NCBI GenBank assembly: GCA_951802425.1
Contig: OX637794.1
Span: 2,542,001 to 2,606,000 of the forward strand
Length of the DNA stretch: 64,000 bases
Reading direction: 5' to 3'
Origin: Clavaria fumosa
Lineage: Eukaryota > Basidiomycota > Agaricomycetes > Agaricales > Clavariaceae
Made by a program: the position numbers and the translations under genes. Under the pieces are notes generated by a model that saw nothing but the letters and a program-made list of their open reading frames with translations, did no database searches and was not told where the DNA came from. Shown in pieces: positions 21,601-29,462 of the stretch. Each line of letters begins with the position of its first letter. Position 1 is the stretch's first letter.

Positions 21601-23056
21601 TAAGGCTCAGCTCTGCCTTCTGCCAGTCAATATCCGGGTTATGCCGCTTGAGCCAGTCATGCCCAAGGATGACCTTGTGGGACTGGGTCTTTCCCAGCAG
21701 AAAGTGGATCCGCTCCTGGTGGTCACCAACTCTCACCAGCACCTCTATCCCATATCGGACCTTTCCATCCCTGTTCTGTGTCCCATCCACATTATACATG
21801 GTGATTGGGTTCAGCAGGAGAGATGGCTCCAGTCCCACTCCTTTCGCCCACTCCAAATCCATGAAGCAGTTGGTGCACCCTGAGTCGACAAGGGCCTTCA
21901 TTGTGGTCCCTTTGCCAGTGCTGAAAGCCTCCAAGTGCACCTGGATGGCTAGCTCTTGTGGCACATGTTTCCGCACTTCTGGCCGCACTCTGGTTAGGCG
22001 CTCTGCCAGTCTCACTTCCTCCTTCACCTCAGCCCCAATTCGGGTATGTCTCCGCTGCAAGATAGTATATCGGGGTATACTTGCAGCAGGCACAGGGACG
22101 GAAAGGGGGCTGGCACACTTCTTCTCCCCAGTGGGAGTCCTCCTCTCTCTCTCACACAGCTCTATGCAGGCTCGGAGCCATGCAATCTCTTTCTCATATC
22201 CCTCCGCCATTTGGGGGGCACATGGTGCTGCCCGGGTTTGGGCGCTTGGGACCTGCAGACGCATATCAGGCAGGGGGCAGAAACGGACAGCATGGCCAGT
22301 CTGGTGGCATCGGAAACAACATCTCTCATCAGCAGGGGCCCATCCTCGGGCCATGGCCACATCTGGAGTACACAGCAGAGGGGTCACAAGAGGTCGCGAA
22401 ACGGTCATGGCAGGTCGCGGTAGGGTTGCGGTGGGTCGCGCAGGGGTCACAGTGGGTCGCGGTGTCCATTCTGTGAGTATCCCATCCAGTCGCCTTTGCT
22501 GGGCATCAAGCCTCTCAGCCAGCACCTTCCATTCTCCATATGTCTCTGGCATCGGGGAGACACCATAGATTCTCTCCACCAACCTCCTACTCAGGTTCAA
22601 CTCCAGCCAATGGACTAGGATTCCTGAGTCCTTCTCTGCACTCAACTTCGCCCGTCGGGACAGCGTCTCGAATTTCGCGAAGAACTCTGGTGCTGTCATG
22701 GCACCCTGTTTCAGCCCTGCAATATTGGCAAGGGCAGTCGCACGGTCATTCGGGTCATCGAATGCACGCTTCATCTCCTCCACAAACTCTGCCCAGGTTC
22801 CGGCCTTGCCACTACCCAGGATCTCTTCCACCTTCATATTCGCCCACTCTGCAGCGAATCCTTCTCCAGTAATTTTGCTCAGAGCAAAAAGGACCTTCAC
22901 CAGGTCCACAGCATAGACAGTCGGGTTCGCCATAAACAGGAGGCGAAGGGATCGGAGGAACATACAGAAGTTCCTTTTCTGCCCATCAAAGGGGGCAACA
23001 GATAGGTCAAGCCTCATAGGTTGGGCTACAGGCGGGGCGACATGGTCTGCCATCAC
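18605..23056 (-). CDS. E3 Gag-Pol polyprotein with chromodomain
   Basis: One uninterrupted 1483-aa frame starting MMADHVAPP at 23056. Order of domains: retrotransposon Gag (about residues 20-195), CCHC zinc knuckle at 247-260 (CFRCHQTGHAVRFC), retropepsin with VDSGCTNCF near 395, reverse transcriptase with YVDD near 713, RNase H (TDASNLATGG), integrase with an HHCC motif and DDE core, then a chromodomain near 1415-1460 (VRYLVKWLGYPVEENTWEP). A single Gag-Pol frame without a shift is known from Tf1-type elements. The chromodomain suggests targeting to modified histones. The first ATG is used; the leader from there to the 5' LTR holds no better start. The same family as E1. Confidence 0.96.
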   Translation of the reverse strand: MMADHVAPPVAQPMRLDLSVAPFDGQKRNFCMFLRSLRLLFMANPTVYAVDLVKVLFALSKITGEGFAAEWANMKVEEILGSGKAGTWAEFVEEMKRAFDDPNDRATALANIAGLKQGAMTAPEFFAKFETLSRRAKLSAEKDSGILVHWLELNLSRRLVERIYGVSPMPETYGEWKVLAERLDAQQRRLDGILTEWTPRPTVTPARPTATLPRPAMTVSRPLVTPLLCTPDVAMARGWAPADERCCFRCHQTGHAVRFCPLPDMRLQVPSAQTRAAPCAPQMAEGYEKEIAWLRACIELCERERRTPTGEKKCASPLSVPVPAASIPRYTILQRRHTRIGAEVKEEVRLAERLTRVRPEVRKHVPQELAIQVHLEAFSTGKGTTMKALVDSGCTNCFMDLEWAKGVGLEPSLLLNPITMYNVDGTQNRDGKVRYGIEVLVRVGDHQERIHFLLGKTQSHKVILGHDWLKRHNPDIDWQKAELSLTRCPPQCSPSPRAPAPLKTSTLASTSILDTRFPNSGPTPDWPSRYPLVFSEAKWDELPRSRPDFDIKIEFKKDPEHLSSKLYSLTRQEMVEMNRWVDEQLASGRIRPSKSPYASPFFFKHEKDKLRPIIDYSRLNAHLIKDKYPLPRIRDTVDVLKGASIYSKIDAKGGFPSMQVWPEHQHRCAFLTPRGLFEPAVMWFGLQNAPATFQRFMNHVLREEIAGGHVRAYVDDVIVFAEDLATHRYWMDRVLRKFGENGLCLKLSKCEFEKSEIIFLGMKISHNRLEHDPAKGAAVRDWPRPKNVKDVQRFNGMLNYLRRHIPNLSARAKPLFRLTGNVPWKWEEEEEAAFRDLRQALVSAPVLALPQDKGRWKVETDASNLATGGVLSQQQTDGTWRVVDYISKALTAAEKNYDVYDKEFLAVIWALREWRAYLIGAEETIEIWTDHANLQYFRKPQKLKPRQVRWVGELQCFDFEIKYRTGKSNTKADALSWRPDYGEMVEEDAPVQVFPETEVRVSFTSEMETLLQKNSVVHIQKPEELDDEWTRDRAGLWRKGIVTWVPLGAREAVLEFEHDLPAAGHPGPQKLRAALVKGYWWPDMVKDVDRYAQGCETCQRTKPNRTKRAAPLHPHLVPDGPWSVISWDIVGPLPLSRGHNAILVIVDKFTKRTLLEAIGLDLTGLGAARLLRDRVFRDHGVPHKVVSDRGSQFVSRFMKEFYSMIRVKANPSTAFHPQTDGQTERANQEMEIYLRAYVDHLQDDWAEWLSTAEFALNNREHSATGQTPFFLDYGRHPWNGGLRPPSEVNPAADEWMAKLTESRRAAKEAMEKAVAAMKKSYDKGKRPSREYSEGDLVWLDTRNLKMDRPCKKLDNKRAGPFAVEEKVGPAGYRLKLPRAWRIHRVFNELLLTPYHPPSFPSQNLPPPPPPTIDDDHLEYDVEAILDVKKVGRGVRYLVKWLGYPVEENTWEPRRNLTNVALLLRDFFLAHPDKAKLAGRDAQP

Positions 23057-23627
23057 AGGGCCTGGATGCTGTAAATAAAGTTCCAGGCCTTGGGCACTCA
23101 GGATTTCTTCGATCTCTTAACAGTCCTGTCCTCTTAGGCTGCTCTTCTGTGTACTTATGTACCTATAGAACTCTTATTCTATGAAACTTTTGTTAACGTG
23201 GGGCCCAAATGGTGTCCCAGGTGGTCACTCCACAACTCCTAATGAGTTGCCCGTGCGCCCTTCTGACAATGGTCACAGAGCAAGGGCCCTGTCCACTGGA
23301 CCAGGAAACTACAGAAAGACTATGTAGGGGCCTTTCCTTGCCCTGTACACTACACGATTCACTGGTACGTAGCTGTAAAACAAAGTTCCGGGCCTTGGGC
23401 ACTCGGTATCACTTGGGGAGGGTCACAGTTGACTTCCTCTGGGTCTGGTCACGTGTATCTACACACAGTAAAAATTTCGCGCGGTTCTGTTACACACCGC
23501 GGGCAGGGTAAAGGAGAAGAGGATGATAGGGGCTGAGCTGTGACAACGTGTCACAGTTTGAAATTAAGGGTCCAGGCTAGCCGGGTTAGGACATGGGGCT
23601 AGGGCGGACAGGCGGATCTTAGTATTA
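23057..23627 (-). other. E3 5' leader and PBS region
   Basis: Non-coding leader between the 5' LTR and the Gag start. A segment of about 35 bp (near 23069-23103, GCTGTAAATAAAGTTCC…) is repeated with changes near 23367-23403. Both copies also occur in E1 (near 2910 and 25120), so the duplication is an old feature of the family. It may be a structured or packaging region; that is inference. Confidence 0.6.
23616..23626 (-). promoter_or_regulatory. E3 self-priming PBS
   Basis: On the sense (minus) strand AATACTAAGAT begins one base after the end of the 5' LTR. Its exact complement, ATCTTAGTATT, lies in the LTR (plus coordinates 23673-23683), about 43 nt downstream of a TATAAG box (23721-23726). 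If transcription starts there, the first 11 nt of the RNA would anneal to the PBS. This is the arrangement described for Tf1 of fission yeast, where 11 nt of the mRNA 5' end prime reverse transcription. Confidence 0.75.
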
Positions 23628-23917
23628 TATCTGACTGGGTCTCACACAACTTAAGCGTAAGGTCATGACGACAATACTAAGATAAGGGGAAAAGAGTACA
23701 AAAAAGGAAAAGCGAAAGTACTTATAGTGAACGCTTCGGCACTTGCCGGCGTTCCCACGCTCGGACCCTCGGATCACGTGATGCGCCCAGGCCCAGGTCA
23801 TGTGATCTTACATGATTACATAATCCGACCCAGCCACAGGTCATGTGACCTTCCAACAACCCTCCCCAGTTTCTCCACAACTGCACTTTGGGATGGCTTA
23901 CATAAGCGATCCTAACA
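23628..23917 (-). repeat. E3 5' LTR with promoter
   Basis: 290 bp. On the sense strand it has a CACGTG palindrome (23775-23780), TATAAG (23726-23721) and a predicted RNA start near 23683, giving U3 of about 234 nt and R-U5 of about 56 nt. It is followed by GTTCG. Confidence 0.9.
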
Positions 23918-23922
23918 GTTCG

Positions 23923-24083
23923 ACTGAACGATAAACGGTGCTCTGTGGCGGTCGTCTGTCCAGGGAGTTGCAGCGAGTGATGGGTACCGGTGTACGGCAA
24001 TCGATGTAGCGAAGAGCGAAGAAGCGGTGTTGCTTCTGCCTGTCTGTGAGGCCTAGGGGTTCTGGCAAATTCTTCTTTCTCAA
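23923..24083 (-). other. E2 ORF0, N-terminal part (split by E3)
   Basis: Starts at the ATG at 24083 (MRKKNLPEPLGLTDRQKQ) and runs in frame to the E3 insertion. It joins 17715-18303 without a frame change. Upstream lies a leader of about 150 nt to the E2 PBS. Function unknown. Confidence 0.7.
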
Positions 24084-24220
24084 CGTTTGAGAATCCAGTT
24101 TGGCGAATAGCGAGGGTCGCGGTCTTCCAGGTATGTTAGGAGGGCCGGGCAGAGTTGATTTGAGTCGGTCATCGATGTCGGGACATTGCGGACGTCGAGT
24201 TGGGACAAGGGACGGGGTTG

Positions 24221-24233
24221 AGTCTTTGATATT
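24221..24233 (-). promoter_or_regulatory. E2 self-priming PBS
   Basis: Sense-strand AATATCAAAGACT starts one base after the 5' LTR end (CGACA, spacer T). Its complement lies in the LTR at 24359-24371, about 30 nt downstream of TATATATA (24399-24406). The 13-nt match, the one-base spacer and the TATA distance reproduce the E3 layout with a different sequence, which argues against chance. Confidence 0.75.
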
Positions 24234-24234
24234 A

Positions 24235-24862
24235 TGTCGCGGTCGATCCTAAAACTGGAGCTCAAAGGTCGTGGTGAGGTCGTGACAAGGTCGCGAAGGT
24301 CACGTGGATAGCTGACGTAAAGGCTCAACGAAGAGGTAGAAAGAAGCAATTTCTGAAGAATATCAAAGACTAAGGAATACATGCTGAGTGTCTACCCGTA
24401 TATATACTGGAGTCCAAGACCACAGAAACGGTATTAGTACAAGGTAGTAAGGGAGGACATACAACAGGAACGACAGTAGGAAAGAAATGAAGGTATCAGG
24501 GCAACGATCGCGAAGTCGTCATAGTTCCAAGAAGGGAAGCGTCGGTCGGCGGGGGAACGGGATAGCGGTACAAGAGCGCCAGGGGGACAGGAAGTCGTCG
24601 TGGGAAGGAGATGGGGATGCCAAGGGGACGGGATAATGGTAAAGGTGGGGCGCGGGAAAGAACAAGGTCGCGTTAGGGATAGTCGCTTGATGGGCAATGT
24701 CAGGCATCAGCCCGTTGACAGGGTGATGGCATCCCGCTTGATGTGCCATCACATATTTGGGCCGTACTGTCAGTGGTAGTCACGTGAGTCCTCGTGACTT
24801 ACTGATCATGTGACAGGTCATGTGTCCGCGACCTTTGGGGGTCATGTGATGTCGCCGCGACA
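24235..24862 (-). repeat. E2 5' LTR
   Basis: 628 bp, uninterrupted, TGTCG…CGACA. It contains the empty target site of E4 (GGGGACGGGATAATGG near 24625). It carries TATATATA at 24399-24406 and one intact CACGTG (24781-24786). Two further CACGTG sites of the other LTR are CATGTG here. Confidence 0.93.
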
Positions 24863-25667
24863 CTTAGCAGTCCTGTCCTCTCAGGCTGCTCTCTAGGTAC
24901 TTTAGGTACTTATAGAACTCTTATTCTATAAAGCTGTTTGCTAGTGTGGGGCCCAAATGGTGTCCCAGGTGGTCGCTCCACAACTCCTAATGAGTTGCCT
25001 GTGCGCCCTTCTGACAATGGTCACAGAGCAAGGGCTCTGTCCACTGGACCAGGAAACTACAGAAAGACTATGTAGAGGGCCTTTCCTTGCCCTGTACACT
25101 AACGATTCACTGGTATGTAGCTGTAAAGTAAAGATCTGGGCCTTGGGCACTTGGTATCACTTGGGGAGGGTCACAGTAGACTTCCTCTGGGTCTGGTCAC
25201 GTGTATCTACACACAGTAAAAATTTTGTGCAGTTCTGTTACACACTGCAGGCAGGGTAAAGAAGAAGAGGATGAAGGGGATAAGCTGTGACAGAGTGTGA
25301 CAGTTTGAGATAGGGGTCCAGGCTAGCCGGGCTGGGACACGGGGCTAGGGTGGATTGGGTATTGTTTCCGACTTAGTCTCACACTCACACAACTTAATGT
25401 AAGGTCAATGATGACGATACTAACATAAGGGGAAAAGGGCACAAGTAAGAAAAGGACGAAGTATATATAGCAAGTGCTTCGGGAGTTGCCGGTGTTCCCA
25501 CGCTCGGACCCGTGCGTCACGTGATGCGCCCAGGCCCGGGTCACGTGATTTTTCCATTACATAATCCGCCACCTGTTCGGGTCATGTGACTTGTCCGCAA
25601 TCTTCCCACAACTCTTTTGCAATCCTTTCTTGGCCTTTCCAGCCTGCTTATGTAAGCAATCCTGACA
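24863..25667 (-). mobile_element. E1, right part: leader and 5' LTR
   Basis: It resumes with CTTAGCAGTCCTG exactly where E1 broke off at 2963. The leader to about 25362 parallels the E3 leader (23119-23627). The LTR (about 25363-25667) aligns end to end with the 290-bp E3 LTR but is diverged and about 305 bp long, ending CCTGACA. It has two CACGTG sites (25518-25523, 25542-25547) and a TATATATA run near 25461. The expected self-priming repeat is no longer perfect. The target duplication cannot be checked because the other end lies outside the window. Confidence 0.85.
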
Positions 25668-26366
25668 CTTATGCTAATATATGTGCAGACCTACAGATGA
25701 CTCTGGTGTACTTGACAGGATTGGGTATGGCCTAATGAACTTAGGCATGAGTGGTGAAACCCTCCTTGAAATTTGATACATATACTATGTTTCAGAGTGC
25801 TCCTACATGTATACTTCTATCCTTGCAGTATAAGATCCCACATGTATTTCCCTGGTCCTCAGTTCAAATATTATCATCTCTTGTTCCTAAACATTTTCTT
25901 AACTTTCATCCTCATTGTCCTTGACATTGCAATTGCACAGGCAATGTGGGCTGATTACACCCAGAAGCACCAATGGGCTGTATGAATCATTTGCATATTG
26001 TAATTATACACTGTATTTTACATGGCATGACAAGTAGAAATGAATAACCATGGCCTAGGCAAGGGATTAACCAGAACACTGTTTGGCAAGTTGTCCAAGA
26101 AAGAAACAGCTATGAGAGGAAGCTTTGCTGATGGCCAAGTACATGTGTAAGAATTCCCACCCCTTCTTACTCCACGTGACTCCCCCAACCACACTGCCTC
26201 TCATGCCGTCACCACCACCCCTGCCCCTACCCACATGCTCCCTCCTCCTTTTCCTTGTCACCACCCCATGCGGTGCTGCCTCGCTGGTCCCTTGTGTATC
26301 CCTCATGTATGACTCATGCAATGCACTGCCCCCTTTCCGATTATGACTCATACCTCACATTACACA
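25668..26366. other. AT-rich intergenic DNA beside the transposon nest
   Basis: No convincing coding frame. Lower GC than the flanking elements and genes. It may contain the upstream part of the LTR belonging to the Gag relic at 27159, since a TATA-like ACTATATAAACATGG lies at its right end, but no matching second LTR is in the window. Confidence 0.4.
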
Positions 26367-27158
26367 CTATATAAACATGGACTCTTGTAGTGTAGTCTCC
26401 TTAGGTTGTGACTCCTCTTCCAATACAACCTTGTGCTTCTATTTGGCCAAGCCATGAACCAGGTTCCCTCAAATGCACAGAAGTTGCATCGCTCTTTGTG
26501 ACAAGTAACAACCTCTCCCACTGCCTACCTCTTTGGACCTAGGCACTCTCCACCCTGCCCAAGTTGAAGCAAGACTCGTGTATCCTGAGAAGACAGACTG
26601 GCGCACTTTTGGACAGCGTATGAACAATCTGTCAGGAGAAAGGCTCTCCTGGGACTAGATATCAAGACTGACTTTGAACAACTGACACCACCGAATATGC
26701 CTGGAGGAAGCTATGGTGACTTCCACTACCCGAGACATTCAGAAGTAACTGCATTATTGTTCCAATGCCATTTTGCCAGCAAGAGGATCTTTACATGAGA
26801 AGATCCATTCCAAAACAACCCTTTGTCCCACAAACATTCCATCGAGTGGCATACTTTCCGATGCAACCTGCTGGAACAGCTAGATGTTTTAGCTGAGAAA
26901 CAAAGAAACAAAGACAAACTTATCAAGTTCCTATGAGGGGACGAAGATCTTGAAAGCTTTCCTAGTGAAAGCAACTACCAAAGCACTCTTGAAGAACTTA
27001 CCCATTACTCTGTTGGGGTTCAGACAGACCCAGTACCAGAAGTGCCACACTGCTCTGCACATGCCCAAACCAACCTCACCTTTCTCAGCCTAGAAGATAG
27101 GCTATGTATCGACATTTTCGCAGAACCCCCTCAAATCTACCTACAACCTGACTAAGAC
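26367..27158 (+). other. Probable decayed leader of Gag relic E5
   Basis: Between a TATATAA (about 26367-26373) and the Gag-like ATG at 27159. Short stretches read like protein but are broken by many stops. Likely the 5' leader or an upstream decayed frame of the element that supplied the Gag fragment. Confidence 0.35.
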
Positions 27159-27728
27159 ATGGCGGACACCGCACCTGCACTGGAACCAGCACCACCCCTC
27201 GCCCCTGCCACGTTCTCCCTAAAGATCGCCACATACTCTGGAAAGAGGGAGGAGTTCCAGACCTTTTTGAGAAGCCTGCATCTGGAATTCCAAGTAAACA
27301 AGGCCAAGTACCTGATGGACTTCCACAAGGTAGTCTTCTGCTCAAGCCACATAACAGAAGGATATGCTGCAGAATGGGCAAATCAAGCTGTGAATGTGCT
27401 ACTAGAAGAAGGAGGCGAGCTTGTAATTTGGGCCATGTTCGAAGCTCGAATGAGAGAGGCCTTCTCTCCCATCGAGGACCAAGCCTTGGCCATGCAGGAA
27501 CTTAACAACTTCAAGCAGGTACAGATGGATGTGGCACAATTTTTCCAAAGGCTTGAAACACTCATGAACCGAGCAGGGTATGAGGAAGATACCCATTGGA
27601 ATGTGATACATGCCTTGCTAATGAGGGCAGTCTACCCAAAGCTCATGGAGAAGATCCTCACATGCACAGACCAGCCTGCGGACTACCAAGCCTTCTGCAT
27701 GCTTGCCATATGCCTGGACAGGCAGTAA
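27159..27728 (+). pseudogene. E5, Gag fragment of another Ty3/gypsy element
   Basis: A 189-aa frame starting MADTAPALEP. Its middle matches the capsid part of E3 Gag in order and spacing: YSGKREEFQTFLRSLHLEF, AAEWANQAVN, a stretch like MREAFSPIEDQALAMQELNNFKQ, and QFFQRLETLMNRAGY. It stops before any zinc knuckle, and nothing like protease or Pol follows, so it is a truncated relic on the opposite strand to E1-E3. Domestication cannot be excluded because the frame is open, but the surrounding decay argues against it. Confidence 0.7.
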
Positions 27729-27810
27729 CAATTGCACATGGCAGTACAGAGAGAAATGCAGGCACTGCCTGGCCCCTGCCCTGCCTGGAACCAACCGAGA
27801 CTAATCCATG

Positions 27811-27868
27811 ATCTTCCCACAACTCTTTAGTAACCATTCCATGACCACTTACATAAGTGATCCTGACA
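27811..27868 (-). repeat. Remnant of an E1-like LTR end
   Basis: ATCTTCCCACAACTCTTTAG … TTACATAAGTGATCCTGACA resembles the terminal 60 bp of the E1 LTR (25605-25667). The rest of that LTR is missing, so this is a truncated copy. Confidence 0.65.
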
Positions 27869-28489
27869 ATAGTTGAATTCTGACACTTGGCAATTACATC
27901 TGACCAACAAATGGCAATTCCAAGTGCAATCCATAATTCTGACAATTGCTGCTTGCCTTGCTGTTGCTCAGGCTTTGTTCAGGAGTTGCTTTAGGATTTG
28001 CAGGGTGGTCTCTAGACAAGTTAGTGCATATGCCTCAATGATGTTAGGTTTTAGGGTATGGATATGGTGGCTGAAACATGTCTCTGGGCAATTTCCTTAT
28101 TATTTGTCTTGCATTTTCTTCTTTGTAGATCTTCTTTGGTACTATTCCACTTCTGATAATTCTTCAGTATATAATCCTTGAAGTAGTAAATAATACAACA
28201 TACTATATAACATAAACTCAATTACCCACATATGCATAAGGATCACTGTCAAGAGCCACCTAAGTACTTGGCTGGGTATCACACAGTAGCCACCCTCTTG
28301 TGCAGTGTCTGGGTCAAACCCCTCTGTCATGCTACCCTGACCATCCCCTACCTCATCCAGTTGCATCCCTGCCACTCATTGGCAACATGACCAACATGCA
28401 GGATTCCTGCCCATTGTTGGAATTACTGCTATGCCCCCTCCTTGCCATTGTATACATTATTAACTGGTTTAATTGACCTACTCTTGACA
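27869..28489. other. Gene-free AT-rich stretch
   Basis: No frame with recognisable features and no repeat structure that I can see. It lies between an LTR remnant and the minisatellite. Confidence 0.4.
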
Positions 28490-28790
28490 ACAAATTGGCA
28501 TAAGCTTGCACACATAATCCTGCACAAATTGGCATAAGCTTGCATGTATATTAGCATGATTCTGCACAAATTTGCATAAGCTTGCACAAATATGCATAAG
28601 CTTGCACATAATTCTGCACAAATTTGCATAGGCTTGCACATATAATAGCATAATTCTGCACAAATTTGCATAGGCTTGCACATATAATAGCATAATTCTG
28701 CACAAATTTGCATAGGCTTGCACATACATCAGCATAATTCTGCACAAATCAGCATAAGCTTGCACATATATTAGCATACATTTGCACACA
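28490..28790. repeat. 42-bp minisatellite (GCATA…CTTGCACA family)
   Basis: Imperfect tandem copies of a unit containing TTTGCATAGGCTTGCACATA and TAATAGCATAATTCTGCACAA. The three clearest central copies are 42 bp, that is 14 codons, so long frames stay open (the minus strand reads a repeating MCKPMQICAELCYY). The outer copies are shorter and degenerate. The frame is a by-product of the period; no start context or splice structure supports a gene. Confidence 0.85.
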
Positions 28791-28794
28791 CAGG

Positions 28795-28960
28795 GCCAAT
28801 ATTGACACATGTGCCCATGCATGGACACATATGCACATTCATGGATGCTCATGCCCATGCATGTAAATGAATGGGCACACATGTACACAGATGGACATGT
28901 GTGTACATACATGTCCATGCATGTCCATACATGCACACATGTGTGCATGCATGTCTGGAA
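28795..28960. repeat. CATG/ATGCAT-rich alternating purine-pyrimidine block
   Basis: About 165 bp made of ACATG, CATGC, ATGCAT and GTGTACA words. Much of it alternates purine and pyrimidine, with many small palindromes. Such DNA can adopt left-handed or cruciform structure; that is inference. No coding features. Confidence 0.75.
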
Positions 28961-29138
28961 GCATAATTTACCAAAGATATGAATTTTGTCCAGTTTGGTC
29001 CTTCATACATTTCATTTACCTGATTATCAACCAATACAGTTTCAGGATATCATCAATAAATTAATTTTGTGCAATTTCTTGTGGTGAAAGACAGTGAAAA
29101 ACACCTAAGATCATGGCTAAGATGACACAAAAACTAAC

Positions 29139-29270
29139 ATGAAATTCACCTATTAGATCAGCTTAAAAGGCATGGTGATAGAGTGAAATTCGCCTATTAG
29201 ATCAGCCTAAAAGGCACTGGTGATAGAGTGAAATTCACCTATTAGAGATTAGCTTAAAAGACACTTCAGT
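29139..29270. repeat. Triple direct repeat of about 44-45 bp
   Basis: Three tandem copies of GAAATTCACCTATTAGATCA followed by GCTTAAAAGGCATGGTGATA and GAGT. The second copy has a G for A and a one-base insertion; the third is diverged. It lies about 200 bp beyond the end of the Argonaute gene. Confidence 0.85.
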
Positions 29271-29462
29271 GATTTCAAACTCCAACAATGAGGCAAATTG
29301 AGCAAAAACAAGATATCGTTCGCATTGGAGGGTACAGTATGCTAGTCTCGCGCAGCGAATAATAAGAAAACGAATATCGTGCAACTGCGGCAGTTGCGCA
29401 TGTACAATACCCCTGGGGGACTGACTGAGAACAAGAAAGGAAACCAGAACAAATACACATTC

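Larger units (their letters stand above)
18304..23917 (-). mobile_element. E3, intact Ty3/gypsy chromovirus
   Basis: A 5614-bp element on the minus strand inserted in E2 ORF0. Its LTRs are 290 bp each (18304-18593 and 23628-23917) and differ at three CpG positions. It has a single long polyprotein frame, a leader of about 570 bp and a self-priming type PBS. On the sense strand the LTR starts TGTTAGG and ends CAGATA, so the usual terminal CA is TA here. The 5-bp duplication fixes this border. All enzyme motifs are intact, so it may still be functional. Confidence 0.95.
2964..24862 (-). mobile_element. E2, Ty3/gypsy chromovirus, split by E3 and E4
   Basis: A complete element on the minus strand. 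The 3' LTR is at 2964-3360 plus 13250-13480, the internal region is 13481-18303 plus 23923-24234, and the 5' LTR is at 24235-24862. Both LTRs are exactly 628 bp once the inserts are removed, begin TGTCG and end CGACA, and are flanked by the 5-bp duplication CTTAG. Gene order on the minus strand is ORF0, Gag, Pol with a C-terminal chromodomain. Three in-frame stops and one frameshift make it inactive. Its LTRs differ at 13 positions (about 2 percent), so it is older than E3 and E4. Confidence 0.93.

Noticed and set aside
20759..22568. Long plus-strand frames opposite the E3 polyprotein
   Set aside because: Antisense shadows of the conserved, GC-biased polyprotein; no start context or splice signals, unlike the antisense gene in E4.
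1..25667. Endogenous virus with an envelope gene
   Set aside because: No envelope-like frame with signal peptide and membrane anchor lies after any Pol; all elements are plain LTR retrotransposons.
27159..27728. Domesticated Gag gene
   Set aside because: Open frame, but it ends before the zinc knuckle and lies among decayed repeats; without expression or conservation a relic is the simpler reading.
28429..28948. Long minus-strand frames reading Cys/Met/Gln-rich repeats (MCKPMQICAELC…)
   Set aside because: They follow from a 42-bp tandem repeat whose period is a multiple of three; several frames are open at once and no start, splice or family feature supports a gene.
28490..29270. Possible CRISPR array
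   Set aside because: The repeats are tandem without unique spacers, and the genome is eukaryotic.
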